This document shows, in pieces, positions 44,877 through 54,720 of a DNA stretch of 64,000 nucleotides. The notes under the pieces were generated by a model. The model ran no database searches and had not been told where the DNA came from. It was given only the letters and a program-made list of their open reading frames with translations. Numbering within the stretch: the first letter of the stretch is position 1; the number at the start of each line of letters is the position of its first letter. A program made the translations under genes and the position numbers. The DNA comes from Thalassospira lucentensis (lineage in GTDB: Bacteria; Pseudomonadota; Alphaproteobacteria; Rhodospirillales; Thalassospiraceae), in the NCBI RefSeq assembly GCF_011806425.1, contig NZ_JAATOV010000006.1:267732-331731 (forward strand), in the 5' to 3' direction.

Positions 44877-47800
44877 ATGCTTCAGGGCGGACTGATCTTT
44901 ATTGTTGCCATGGCCTATATCGGGCTGTTGTTCGCCATTGCCCATTATGGCGACAAATATGCCGATCAGTGGCGCGGATCAAAGTTAAAGCCAACCATCT
45001 ATGCGCTGTCCATGGCGGTCTATTGCACCAGCTGGACGTTCTTTGGCTCGGTCGGGACGGCGGCAACACGCGGCTGGGCGTTTTTACCGATTTATATCGG
45101 CCCGATTGTGATCATGATTTTCGGTTTTGGCATCATGACCAAAATCGCCACGGTCTGCCGCGAACAAAACATCACCTCGATTGCTGATTTTCTCGGATCG
45201 CGCTATGGCAAAAGCCAAAGTTTGGCCGCCCTTGTCGCGGTGATCGCCGTGGTGGGCGTGCTGGCGTATATCTCGCTTCAGCTCAAAGCCGTGTCGCTAT
45301 CCTTTGATGTGCTGATCGGGCAGTTGGGCGAACAGGTTGTCAGTCATTCGGCCTCTGACTTTTCCAAGGACACTGCGTTTTACGTCACGATTTTGATGGC
45401 GGCTTTTGCGATCCTTTTTGGTGTGCGCTACATCCACGCATCCGAACATCATGATGGTTTGATCCTGGCCGTTGCGTTTGAAAGCATCGTCAAGCTGATC
45501 GCCCTTTTGCTGGTCGGGGTGTTTGTTGTCTATGGCCTGTTTGACGGATTTGGCGACATGAATGCGCGCGCCATGTCCGATCCAACCGTGCAGCAGATAT
45601 TTAAGCCCGATACGTGGCTGACATCGCATTTCTTTATTTCCACAATGCTCGCGGCCTTTGCGATCTTTTGCCTGCCGCGTCAGTTCCATGTCACCTTTGT
45701 TGAAAATGATGACAGCCGCAATTTGATCAGTGCCCGTTGGTTGTTCCCGGCCTATCTGATTGGCATCAACATCTTTGTCTTGCCGATTGCGGTTGCGGGC
45801 TTGTTCCTGTTTCGCGGTGATCCGACGGTTAATCCCGATACCTTTGTCCTGACCTTGCCGCTTTTGGGCGGGCAGAACTGGTTGGCGGTTGTTGCCTTTA
45901 TCGGCGGCCTTTCGGCCAGTACTGGCATGGTGATTGTCTCGTGCGTTGCGGTGTCGACCATGGTCTGTAACGATCTGGTCATGCCGCTTTTGCTGCGTGC
46001 GAAAAAACTGCAAAACCGCATGTCAGGCGATGTCAGTCAGGTGTTGCTCAAAGTCCGCCGTGCCGCGGTCATTGTTCTGCTGTTTCTGGCATATGGTTTC
46101 TATCGGTTTTTATCGGAAAAATATGCGCTGGCCGATATTGGCATGTTGTCCTTTGCCGCGATGGCGCAATTCGCCCCGGCGGTTTTGGCCGCCATTTATC
46201 TCAAATCCATCAACCGCACTGGCGTTCACCTTGGCTTGGCGTCCGGGTTTATCCTGTGGGCTTATACGTTGCTGTTGCCCGGCTTTATTCAGGGTGGGGG
46301 ATTACCGGCATCCATCTTGACCGACGGGCCGTTTGGCATTGCGATTTTGAGACCGCAGGCATTGCTGGGCGGCAGCATCGCAGATCCACTCACCCATGGG
46401 GTGATTTGGTCGCTTGGCGTGAATTTTGTTTTGATGTTTGTCGGATCGGCCGTCGGTGTACAGGGGGTGACCCAGCGCCGCCAAGCCCAACGGTTTGTTG
46501 ATGTCTGGCGCAAAGATACCCGTGCGCGCACCGATACATGGCCGGGGCGGGTTACGCTGGGCGATCTCGAAGATTTGGCCGCGCGCTTTTTGGGGAAACA
46601 CTGGGCGCAGCGCGCCTTTCGCACCTATCTTGAAAAACGCGGCGGCACATCGAAACGCTCCGACATTGCCGATATCGATGCCGCCAGCTTTACCGAACAT
46701 CTGTTGTCGGGCGCGGTTGGTGCGGCATCATCGCGCGTTGTGATGGCGTTGCTGTTGCCCGACAAAGCTGTCTCGCGTCGTGATGCGATGGAATTGCTCG
46801 ACGAGGCCTCCGAGGCGATTAAATTTAACCGTGACCTATTGCTCAACACACTGGAAAACATTTCCCAAGGGGTTGGGGTGTTTGACCAAAACCTGCGTTT
46901 GGCAACGTGGAACCATCGCTTCATTGATCTTTTGGGTCTTGCCGCCAGCGACATTCAAGTCACCTTGCCGCTGTCTGAGTTGGTGCGCGTGTGCCGCGAA
47001 AACGACTCTCGCACTGTCGATATTGATATTCTTTTGGGCCGTAACGCCGCACCGCAAATGCGCCGCTTGCCCCATACTTATGAGCGCAAAAGGTCCGACG
47101 GCATGGTGCTTGAAATTCGCACCAACCCGATGCCCGATGGCGGCTTTGTTGCCACCATTGCCGATATCACGGCGCGTGTACGTACCGAAGAAGCCCTGCG
47201 CGAAAGTGAACGCAACATTCGGATTTACACCGATAACATGCCGGTGATGATCGCCTATGCCGATAAAAATCAACGCCTACGCTTTACCAACCGCCCCTAT
47301 GAACGGATGTTTGGCCTGCGCCGGGTTGAGGCGCACGGCATGGCCGTCCGCGAAGCCGTCGGCGAGGAACGCTACGTTCATCTTGCCGCGATGATCGAAC
47401 TGGTCCTCAAAGGCCATCGTCAAAGTTTTGAAATCGAATTTCCGGCCATCACGCGTGATCGCAATGATGAACGCGGTGTGCTGGGCGTGCGCGAAGGCCG
47501 CTACGCCGAAGGCACCTACATCCCGCACTTTGACGAAACCGGCGAAGTGCTGGGGTATTTCTGCATCTATCATGACATTACCGAACGCAAAGCCGCCGAA
47601 CAGGCCTTAAAAGAAGCCAACGAAGGCCTCGAAGCACGCGTTACCGAACGCACACACGCGCTCGAAGTCCTGAACTCTGAACTTTCGGTCGCCAAGGAAC
47701 AGGCCGAAACCGCCAATGACACCAAAACCCGCTTCTTTGCTGCCGCCAGTCATGACCTTTTGCAGCCGCTCAATGCCGCGCGCCTGTTCACTGTCGCATT

Positions 47801-48830
47801 GGGCGGCAAGCAGGGCCTGGCCGAGGATATCCATGATCTGATTGGTAAGGTTGATTTGTCGCTTAAGGGCGTTGAAGAACTGCTCAACGAGCTTCTTGAT
47901 ATCTGCAAACTTGATGCAGGCGCCATGCAGCCCACCATCCGTGATTTTGCCATTACCGATGTATTGGGCGCGCTTGAAACCGAATTTGGCCCGGTTGCCG
48001 AACATGCGGGGCTGCGCTTTAAGGTCCATAAACGCGATCTTTGGGTGCGCAGCGATTCCCGCTTACTGCGCCGTATCCTGCAAAACTTCATTTCCAATGC
48101 CATGCGCTATACCCGCGATGGCGGGGCGGTGGTCGGGTGCCGTGTGCGTGGTGAAATGCTGCGCATTGAAGTCTGGGACAGCGGGCCGGGTATCCCCGAA
48201 GACAAACTAAAAATCATCTTCCGCGAATTCCATCGCCTCGAAAGTGCGCAAACCAGCGACGTAAAGGGCCTCGGCCTTGGCCTTGCCATTGTGGATCGCT
48301 TGGGCAAATCCCTTGGGCACCCGGTCTCGGTCCGGTCCCGGCCTGGGCGCGGTACGGTCTTTTCCGTCGATGTGCCGCTTGGCATCGCCGATACAACGTC
48401 CGCCCCCAAACCCAAACGCCGCATGGCGGGGGAACTCGGCGGTTTGCGCGTACTGTGCATTGATAACGAACCCGATATCTTGGATGGCATGCGCGCGATG
48501 CTTGGAAACTGGGATTGCGTCGTGGCAACCGCCCAAAGCGGGATGGTTGCCGAGAACATGCTGAAAAATAACAGCTTCGCCCCGGACATCATCCTCGCCG
48601 ATTACCACCTCGATTCCGGCCAAACCGGCCTCGATGTGCTGATCAAGCTCCGCGATGTTCACGGCGTTAACGTGCCGGGCGTCATCATCACCGCCGACCG
48701 CTCAACAGAAACCAGCGACCTTATCCGCGAACAGGGCTTTTCGTTGCTCAACAAACCACTTCGACCAGCGAAGTTGCGGGCGTTGATGACAAGGGCGCTT
48801 AATCGGTTGGGAAGTGATGCGGCGGAGTGA
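44877..48830 (+). CDS. Hybrid histidine kinase with sodium/solute-symporter sensor (CbrA-like)
   Basis: A 1317-residue membrane protein. Residues 1-550 form a sodium:solute symporter (SSS/PutP) domain with about 13 helices (AVYCTSWTFFGSVGTAATRG, FCLPRQFHVTFVENDD, LSASTGMVIVSCVAVSTMVC). Two PAS domains follow (about 660-770 and 780-905), then a coiled coil, the histidine phosphorylation site H959 in ASHDLLQPLNAARLF, an ATPase domain (GLGLGLAIVDRLG) and a receiver domain with Asp1242 in ILADYHLDSGQTG. It resembles Pseudomonas CbrA, which links nutrient uptake with carbon/nitrogen control, but adds the receiver. No DNA-binding partner is adjacent; the NarL-type regulator at 56268 is a candidate. 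Confidence 0.92.
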   Translation: MLQGGLIFIVAMAYIGLLFAIAHYGDKYADQWRGSKLKPTIYALSMAVYCTSWTFFGSVGTAATRGWAFLPIYIGPIVIMIFGFGIMTKIATVCREQNITSIADFLGSRYGKSQSLAALVAVIAVVGVLAYISLQLKAVSLSFDVLIGQLGEQVVSHSASDFSKDTAFYVTILMAAFAILFGVRYIHASEHHDGLILAVAFESIVKLIALLLVGVFVVYGLFDGFGDMNARAMSDPTVQQIFKPDTWLTSHFFISTMLAAFAIFCLPRQFHVTFVENDDSRNLISARWLFPAYLIGINIFVLPIAVAGLFLFRGDPTVNPDTFVLTLPLLGGQNWLAVVAFIGGLSASTGMVIVSCVAVSTMVCNDLVMPLLLRAKKLQNRMSGDVSQVLLKVRRAAVIVLLFLAYGFYRFLSEKYALADIGMLSFAAMAQFAPAVLAAIYLKSINRTGVHLGLASGFILWAYTLLLPGFIQGGGLPASILTDGPFGIAILRPQALLGGSIADPLTHGVIWSLGVNFVLMFVGSAVGVQGVTQRRQAQRFVDVWRKDTRARTDTWPGRVTLGDLEDLAARFLGKHWAQRAFRTYLEKRGGTSKRSDIADIDAASFTEHLLSGAVGAASSRVVMALLLPDKAVSRRDAMELLDEASEAIKFNRDLLLNTLENISQGVGVFDQNLRLATWNHRFIDLLGLAASDIQVTLPLSELVRVCRENDSRTVDIDILLGRNAAPQMRRLPHTYERKRSDGMVLEIRTNPMPDGGFVATIADITARVRTEEALRESERNIRIYTDNMPVMIAYADKNQRLRFTNRPYERMFGLRRVEAHGMAVREAVGEERYVHLAAMIELVLKGHRQSFEIEFPAITRDRNDERGVLGVREGRYAEGTYIPHFDETGEVLGYFCIYHDITERKAAEQALKEANEGLEARVTERTHALEVLNSELSVAKEQAETANDTKTRFFAAASHDLLQPLNAARLFTVALGGKQGLAEDIHDLIGKVDLSLKGVEELLNELLDICKLDAGAMQPTIRDFAITDVLGALETEFGPVAEHAGLRFKVHKRDLWVRSDSRLLRRILQNFISNAMRYTRDGGAVVGCRVRGEMLRIEVWDSGPGIPEDKLKIIFREFHRLESAQTSDVKGLGLGLAIVDRLGKSLGHPVSVRSRPGRGTVFSVDVPLGIADTTSAPKPKRRMAGELGGLRVLCIDNEPDILDGMRAMLGNWDCVVATAQSGMVAENMLKNNSFAPDIILADYHLDSGQTGLDVLIKLRDVHGVNVPGVIITADRSTETSDLIREQGFSLLNKPLRPAKLRALMTRALNRLGSDAAE

Positions 48831-48914
48831 TGCTAACTGTTTACAAATTCTGTGGTGGTTTTGTCTTCTCGTTGGTTTTCGCAGAATCATGACTTTTGAG
48901 GCAGTTAAGTCCTC

Positions 48915-49433
48915 TTACGTTACATCGCCATACTGCCAAGAAGCGTATTCAGGATGTTGGTCTTTCATATCTTGGTACAGCCAGACCATACGATCTAAAA
49001 ACCACAATTTGATCCCGACGACCAAGATGACGCTAAAGAAAGCGATGATCCCATCATTGGTGAACAGGGCATAAATTAAGGGCAGGGTGGCAAGTCCGGT
49101 CATGGCGCTAAGTACGGGGATAAAACGTTGATGGTGTTTGGGGACCGGGTGTTGTTTTCGGTTTAACCAAACCCGTTCGCCAAAGGTCGCCATTGACGCC
49201 CAAGATGTTGTTGACGCGGGCTTGGCAAAGGCGCGCGGGTTCACAAAAGCCCAGATGATCAAAAGGATGATGGGGATAAGGCTCCACCAGCCTATCCAGA
49301 CCCGGCTCCAGATCGCCAAGGTCAGAAGGGGCAGGATGATCACCCGTGTCCAGACGCTCCAGGGATTGGCGTGACGTTTCCATGTGGCGTCATCCATCAT
49401 CATCGACTTTTCCAGAAAACCAATGAAATCCAT
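48915..49433 (-). CDS. Membrane protein, DUF6653-like
   Basis: A 172-residue protein with about four membrane segments (VIILPLLTLAIW, LIPIILLIIWAFV, LATLPLIYALFT, IAFFSVILVVGIKLWF). The soluble pieces (MMMDDATWKRHANPWSVWTR, PHxQHPVPKHHQRF-like region, YQDMKDQHPEYASW) match what I recall of DUF6653 proteins. Function unknown. ATG 49433 has AGG 8 bases upstream; the open frame reaches 49574. Confidence 0.7.
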   Translation of the reverse strand: MDFIGFLEKSMMMDDATWKRHANPWSVWTRVIILPLLTLAIWSRVWIGWWSLIPIILLIIWAFVNPRAFAKPASTTSWASMATFGERVWLNRKQHPVPKHHQRFIPVLSAMTGLATLPLIYALFTNDGIIAFFSVILVVGIKLWFLDRMVWLYQDMKDQHPEYASWQYGDVT

Positions 49434-49504
49434 GTTCTTTACCTGTGTCAGCGGCTTTAGATTGGATATCAAACCATGAAATCCCGCGTTTTCCAATCGG
49501 TCGG

Positions 49505-50119
49505 TTAGCGCGACGCAAAGATAAGCTTTACCCCCATCGCGACAAAGGCGGTGGCGAACCCACGCCCCAACCACTGCATAACCGTCGGGCGTTCAATGAT
49601 GTGGTGGCGAACACTTGCGGCAAATACGCCGTAAACCACAAACACCGCAAACGTCATCGCCATGAAAATCACGCCAAGCAGGGTCATGTCCAATGTTGTG
49701 TCGGGCGTATCGGCGCGGACAAATTGCGGTAGGAAGGCCAAGAAGAACAACGACAGTTTGGGGTTCAGCAGGTTAAGCAAGATGCCATCGCGCAGGATTT
49801 TGATGATCCCGGTTGCGGTGGTGTTCGCAGTCACCTGCATCGCCCCGGTGCCATGCCACATGCCCCACGCCATATAAAGCAACCACGCCACCCCAAGATA
49901 TCGCACGATTTCAAACGCAACTGCACTGGCATGGAGCAGGGCGGAAAGACCCAGAATGCAGGCCGCCATATGCGGCACAATGCCCAATGTGCAGCCAAAC
50001 GCCGCCCAAATGCTGGCCTTGGCCCCGCGTCCCAGCCCAAGGGCAAGGGTATAAATCACCCCCGTTCCGGGCAGGGCGACGATGATGAGCGATGTGAGAA
50101 GATAGTCAAAACTGATCAT
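49505..50119 (-). CDS. LysE/RhtB family amino-acid exporter
   Basis: A 204-residue protein with six predicted membrane helices and the LysE/RhtB signature (ALPGTGVIYTLALGLGRGAKAS at the start, GILLNLLNPKLSLFFLAFLPQF in the middle). It exports amino acids such as homoserine, threonine or lysine; the substrate is not shown. The AraC gene lies upstream on the same strand and may control it. Confidence 0.9.
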   Translation of the reverse strand: MISFDYLLTSLIIVALPGTGVIYTLALGLGRGAKASIWAAFGCTLGIVPHMAACILGLSALLHASAVAFEIVRYLGVAWLLYMAWGMWHGTGAMQVTANTTATGIIKILRDGILLNLLNPKLSLFFLAFLPQFVRADTPDTTLDMTLLGVIFMAMTFAVFVVYGVFAASVRHHIIERPTVMQWLGRGFATAFVAMGVKLIFASR

Positions 50120-50210
50120 GCTAAGCGGTTCCGTTCTTGTGGCTTTATTGGCCCAACGTTACGCCCGCCAAAGGCATCGTTCTTGAACGGAATTGCAGCA
50201 TGATTTTGCC

Positions 50211-50302
50211 AAATGCGTCATTCCGGACGAAGCGCAGCACAAACCCGGAATCCATGGTTCGCCGAGACAAAGATGGATTTCCGTCTGCGCGGGAATGACA
50301 TT
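50211..50302. repeat. Palindromic dispersed-repeat-like element
   Basis: The ends AAATGcGTCATTCC and GGAATGACATTT are near-exact complements. The interior (GGAATCCATGG, GATTTCCGTCTGCGCGGGAA) looks like the GTCATTCC...GGAATGAC intergenic repeats found in many proteobacterial genomes. No second copy is in the window. Confidence 0.55.
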
Positions 50303-50331
50303 TGGGGGGCTGCCGTTTGTTTTTTGGGGAG

Positions 50332-51165
50332 CTAGTTCGCCCGAACCGCGCGGGCATAGCGCCCCGGGGTAAGGCCATAGGCCCGGACAAAATGCCGGTT
50401 CAGGTGGCTTTGATCCGCAAAGCCGACCATGTGGGCAATATTGGCAAGTCCTTCGCCCGCCTTGATCATCGCGCGCGCCAAATCAATTCGTCGCTGGATC
50501 AGGTACGCATGCGGTGTCAGGCCCGTTGCACGGGTAAAATCGCGAAGTGTTTGAAACTTGCTAAGACCCGTAACGTTCGCAAGGTCATCAAGGCTGTGCG
50601 CGGTGCTGGGGCAATCATCGAGCAACGCCTTGGCGCATTTGACGCGGGCATGGGCAACGGCGGTGCGCGTGTTTGATTTTGGGGTTGGCTCGCCCGGCGC
50701 ATTCATGGCGTGATGCAGCAAAAGCAACAGCATTTCGTCCCGCCGGAGTTTTGCGCTTTGCATGGTGCCATTCGTTACAGCATCAAACAGCGCCCCAAAG
50801 CAGTGCCGGACGTCCGGGCTATCCATCACCGGACGGCTGAATTCGTATTGATCAGTGGCAGAGTCCGAAAGGTCCGTTGCGGCGCGTGCGATCAGGGCTG
50901 GATCGAAATACAGCATGTTCCAGCCGCGTGGATTGTCGCCAATCGGATGACCATCATGCACTTCGCGCGGATTGACCGTGATGATGTTGCCAGCACCCGC
51001 CTCGACCATGCCGCGCCCAGAGGCCGACTTTTGCGCACCCGCATACATAAAGCCAATGCCAAACGCCTCGTGGGTGTGTTTGGCAAAGCTATGGCGCGTC
51101 GTGGCCGTTACGGCCTCGACACCGGGAACATCATGACAAAGGATTTCGACCTGATCGCGTGACAT
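50332..51165 (-). CDS. AraC family transcription regulator
   Basis: A 277-residue protein with an N-terminal cupin-type AraC sensor (HSFAKHTHEAFGIGFMYAGAQ, NPREVHDGHPIG) and a C-terminal double helix-turn-helix (LDDLANVTGLSKFQTLRDF, ANIAHMVGFADQSHLNRHF, GLTPGRY). This group often sits beside LysE-type exporters, as here, and likely responds to the exported amino acid or an analogue. The ribosome site is weak. Confidence 0.87.
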   Translation of the reverse strand: MSRDQVEILCHDVPGVEAVTATTRHSFAKHTHEAFGIGFMYAGAQKSASGRGMVEAGAGNIITVNPREVHDGHPIGDNPRGWNMLYFDPALIARAATDLSDSATDQYEFSRPVMDSPDVRHCFGALFDAVTNGTMQSAKLRRDEMLLLLLHHAMNAPGEPTPKSNTRTAVAHARVKCAKALLDDCPSTAHSLDDLANVTGLSKFQTLRDFTRATGLTPHAYLIQRRIDLARAMIKAGEGLANIAHMVGFADQSHLNRHFVRAYGLTPGRYARAVRAN

Positions 51166-51296
51166 TATTCAAAATTGGCAGCATCTGCGCCATTTGGCAA
51201 TCATCACGTGGGCGAGGGGCTGCAAGACGCACCGCCCAATCGACGGTGCGTCTTGCATGAAGTTTTTAAAAATGGGTGCTCGTACCCACGTGCGTG

Positions 51297-52961
51297 TTAA
51301 GCCGCCTTTACCTCGGACAAGAACTGCTCGATCTGGCTGCGCAGATGTTCGGCGTGGCTTGTCAGGTTTTCGGATGCCTCAAGCACTTCGGATGCCGATT
51401 GCCCAGTCAGGGTTGCGCCATCATTCACGGTCACAATGCTTTGCGAAACTTGCGATGTTCCTTCCGATGCTTCCTGCACGTTTCGGGAAATCTCAAGCGT
51501 GGCTGAGCCTTGCTCTTCGACCGCGCTGGCGATGGTGGCGGTGATGGTGCTGATGTCTTTGATTGTGCGACTGATCGAATCAATGGCATCAACTGCCACA
51601 CCGGTTTCCTGCTGAACCGCGGTGATCTGGCCGGTGATTTCATCTGTGGCCTTGGATGTGGCATTGGCAAGGTTTTTGACCTCGGCGGCAACAACCGCAA
51701 ACCCTTTGCCTGCTTCGCCGGCACGGGCCGCCTCGATGGTCGCATTCAGCGCCAAAAGGTTGGTTTGTGCGGCAATGTCGCTGATCAATCCAACCACATC
51801 CCCGATTTTTTGCGCAGCATCGGCAAGGTTGCGAATTTGCGCATTGGTTCTTTCAGCTTCTGACACCGCACGATCCGCAACGTTGGCCGACTGCGTTACC
51901 TGTTCACTGATTTCCGAGATAGAGGTTGTCAGTTCTTCGGACGCGGCCGCAACCGTTTGGACGTTATTGGTAGCCTGTTCGGCAGCAGACGCAACAACTG
52001 TTGACTGCTCGCTTGTCTTGTCTGCTGTTTGCTGCATCGATTGTGCAGTGGTTTGAAGTTGTGCCGAAGATGCCGATACGTCGGCCAGGACCTTTGCGAC
52101 ATCCTGATCAAAGTTGGCGGTCAGTTTTTCAATCAGGGCAGCACGAACTTCACGCTGTTTGCGGGCTTCGGCATCTTTGATGGCAAGTTCTTCGGCCTTG
52201 ATCATGTTTTCCTTAAACACCAGCACGGCCTGCGCCATGTCGCCGATTTCGTCTTTGTGGTCTTGTGCCGGGATTTCGGTGGTTTTATCGCCACCGGCCA
52301 ATTTGGTCATGGCATCGGTGATGTTTTTGATCGGGCGCGAAATGCCCATCCCAATGACCCATGCACACGATATCCCAAAGATGATGGCGATGGCCGCAAC
52401 GATGCTGCTGACCAAGACGGATGTCTTGACCGCCGCCGCAATTTTCGGCCCGATCAGATCCTGTTCTGCTTTAAGCTCCAGCTTCAAGCTTTCCATGTCA
52501 GAAGCAACCTTTGGTCCCACCACATCAAGGATCGATGTCGCAAGGTCTTGGCGTTGCGGCGATGATTGCGGAAGGGCAATCAGCTTTTCTGATGTTTGAA
52601 GATAGGTTTGAAGGTCTTTGATCGTTTGCTCTGCGGTTTTGATATGCTTTGGATTTGATGCCAAGCTTTTAAGGTTTTGGCTAAGCTCGATGGCTTTGTT
52701 CAAGCGTTCAACAGCCGCTTTCTGTGACTTAACATCATCCGATATCAGCACATTTTTCATTGCAAGGCGGCCTTCAAGGATGTTGGCCTGCACACGGGAA
52801 GCCTGATTGGCTTGCATCGCAGTCGACCGATACTCCGAGAAATAGTCGCTATTGTTGGTTTGATAAAAGATGCCAGTGCCTGCGAGCAACAAAAGCATCG
52901 CAAGCATGATCCCAAAGCCCCCAAAAACTTTGGTGGCAATTTTGATTGCATTGAATTTCAT
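51297..52961 (-). CDS. Methyl-accepting chemotaxis protein
   Basis: A 554-residue transmembrane chemoreceptor. One membrane segment near the N-terminus ([17 protein letters not shown]), a helical periplasmic sensor of about 150 residues, a second segment ([22 protein letters not shown]), a HAMP domain and a signalling domain with the tip [27 protein letters not shown] 52961 was chosen with GGGGA upstream. The ligand is unknown. A palindrome (ATTTTGA-AC-TCAAAAT, 52980-52995) lies directly upstream. Confidence 0.92.
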   Translation of the reverse strand: MKFNAIKIATKVFGGFGIMLAMLLLLAGTGIFYQTNNSDYFSEYRSTAMQANQASRVQANILEGRLAMKNVLISDDVKSQKAAVERLNKAIELSQNLKSLASNPKHIKTAEQTIKDLQTYLQTSEKLIALPQSSPQRQDLATSILDVVGPKVASDMESLKLELKAEQDLIGPKIAAAVKTSVLVSSIVAAIAIIFGISCAWVIGMGISRPIKNITDAMTKLAGGDKTTEIPAQDHKDEIGDMAQAVLVFKENMIKAEELAIKDAEARKQREVRAALIEKLTANFDQDVAKVLADVSASSAQLQTTAQSMQQTADKTSEQSTVVASAAEQATNNVQTVAAASEELTTSISEISEQVTQSANVADRAVSEAERTNAQIRNLADAAQKIGDVVGLISDIAAQTNLLALNATIEAARAGEAGKGFAVVAAEVKNLANATSKATDEITGQITAVQQETGVAVDAIDSISRTIKDISTITATIASAVEEQGSATLEISRNVQEASEGTSQVSQSIVTVNDGATLTGQSASEVLEASENLTSHAEHLRSQIEQFLSEVKAA

Positions 52962-52995
52962 GTGAATCCCCAATCCTACATTTTGAACTCAAAAT

Positions 52996-53321
52996 ACATC
53001 CCCCCGTTCGCGATGATGATTCGCAGGACAACCATAAGTAAAGTTAAAAAGAAATTAATAAATTAAATGGGGAATACTGTGGATAAGTATTGAATCAGAG
53101 ATTGGGATATTTGAATTACGGGGGGTAATATTTGGGTTTTGGCCACTTTTATGTGACGGATTTGGGGGATATATTTACGGTTAAATCGAATCCCAAGGCA
53201 ATAAACCGGCCTTTTCTTGGTCAAATAATGCTAAGATATGACGCCCGCGCAAAGAGACCTTGCCCACGCAAAGATCAACGATCTTAGGGGCGCAAATAAC
53301 CGCACGGTCGCGGTAATTGGT
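52996..53321. other. AT-rich intergenic region between MCP and AI-2E transporter genes
   Basis: No credible gene. The part from about 53030 to 53170 is markedly AT-rich and likely holds the MCP promoter; no clear box could be fixed. Confidence 0.4.
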
Positions 53322-54524
53322 CTATTGGGATTCCGCCGCTGGCGGGGCCTCGGCCACGGTTTGGGCCAGATTGCTATCTTGGGGGTGATGCGGGCCCAGC
53401 AATTCGCGCAAGGCGCCCAACCCTTCGACATGGTTGGCAATGACGCTGGTCACGATCAAAAGCGGAACCGCAACAAGCACGCCGACCACACCCCAAAGCC
53501 AGCCCCAAAAGGCAATCGCCAGAATGATGGCAATTGAATTGATCCGCAATCGGTTGCCGACAAGGGCAGGGGTAATCAACTGCCCCTCAATCACCGTACA
53601 GGCCAGATAAACTGCCGGCGGGATAAGGGCTTCGCCGGTGGTTTGCACCGACACCAGTGCGACGACACCAACAATAATCACTCCGCAAAGCGCGCCCAGA
53701 ATTGGCACGAAGTTCAGCACCATCGCCGCAATCCCCCATAAGAAGGGATTGGGCATATCAAGGACCGCCATAAAGAAGCCGATCACAATGCCCAGAACAA
53801 TGTTGATCGCAGTAATCGTCGCAAGATAATGCGATACTTCGCGTTCGACATCATGGGCGATATGTAAACCCTTGCGCCGGTCGCCAAAGGTCGGCAGGGC
53901 CCGAACAAATTTCTGATAAATCAAATCACCGCTTGTTAGCAAAAACAGCACAAGCACAAGCATAAGACCGATACCGGTCATAATGCCCGGTGCCCCTTGG
54001 GCGGCTTGGCTGATCATGCTGGGTTCGGTGACGATAACCTTTTGAACGTCCTCGTCCGTACTGCTTTGATCGGTGGCGTCCGCAACCTGCTTTTGCGCAT
54101 CACGGAGTTTATCAAGCGGTTCACTCAGATCGGCAAAGCGCAGGCGCAATTGTCGCTCGATCTGCGGGGCCTCGTCGATCCAGCCCGATACCGGGCCGCT
54201 TAGGCCATACACAGCGGCAAAGGCCGACGCGGTTAAACCCAAAACAATGGTAAAGGCGGTTAAAACACGCGGAATACGGAATCTGGCCCCGGTTCGAACC
54301 ACAGGCGAAAACACCAGCGACACCAAGAACGCCAGAATGATCGGCAGGACAATGGCTTTGGCGATGTGAAGGCAGCCAATCACAACAACTGCAAACGTAC
54401 CAATCACCGATATCGTGCGCGCGCGACGATACAAAAGCGCACGCGTCATCGCCACGCGTTCTTTCGCGTCGTCGGCGCTCGATTTTTCGGCTGTTCCGTT
54501 GGTAGCAGCGATTGGATCGCTCAT
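53322..54524 (-). CDS. AI-2E family (PerM-like) transporter
   Basis: A 400-residue membrane protein with about eight helices in the AI-2E/PerM pattern: paired helices near the N-terminus (VIGCLHIAKAIVLPIILAFLVSL), a soluble helical region with Q/D repeats, and the C-terminal signature NFVPILGALCGVIIVGVVAL, plus LVGNRLRINSIAIILAIAFWGWLWGV. Members export signals, ions or other small molecules; some are Na+/H+ antiporters. Substrate unknown. Confidence 0.88.
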   Translation of the reverse strand: MSDPIAATNGTAEKSSADDAKERVAMTRALLYRRARTISVIGTFAVVVIGCLHIAKAIVLPIILAFLVSLVFSPVVRTGARFRIPRVLTAFTIVLGLTASAFAAVYGLSGPVSGWIDEAPQIERQLRLRFADLSEPLDKLRDAQKQVADATDQSSTDEDVQKVIVTEPSMISQAAQGAPGIMTGIGLMLVLVLFLLTSGDLIYQKFVRALPTFGDRRKGLHIAHDVEREVSHYLATITAINIVLGIVIGFFMAVLDMPNPFLWGIAAMVLNFVPILGALCGVIIVGVVALVSVQTTGEALIPPAVYLACTVIEGQLITPALVGNRLRINSIAIILAIAFWGWLWGVVGVLVAVPLLIVTSVIANHVEGLGALRELLGPHHPQDSNLAQTVAEAPPAAESQ

Positions 54525-54720
54525 GCATATTAATCCGCGTTATCCTGCTAGGCAAAATTGCAACCGGCAGTCTTAAAGGTCATAACGTCGTAACACAACC
54601 GGATGTTCCAGAATGGCCCAAGTGCTCCCAAGTGTTCCCAAGCGTCGCCCGGATAGAGAAAAGGCGCATCATGATCCGCATGATGCGCCAATTTCGGTCA
54701 ATCCGGAAGCAGACAAATGA

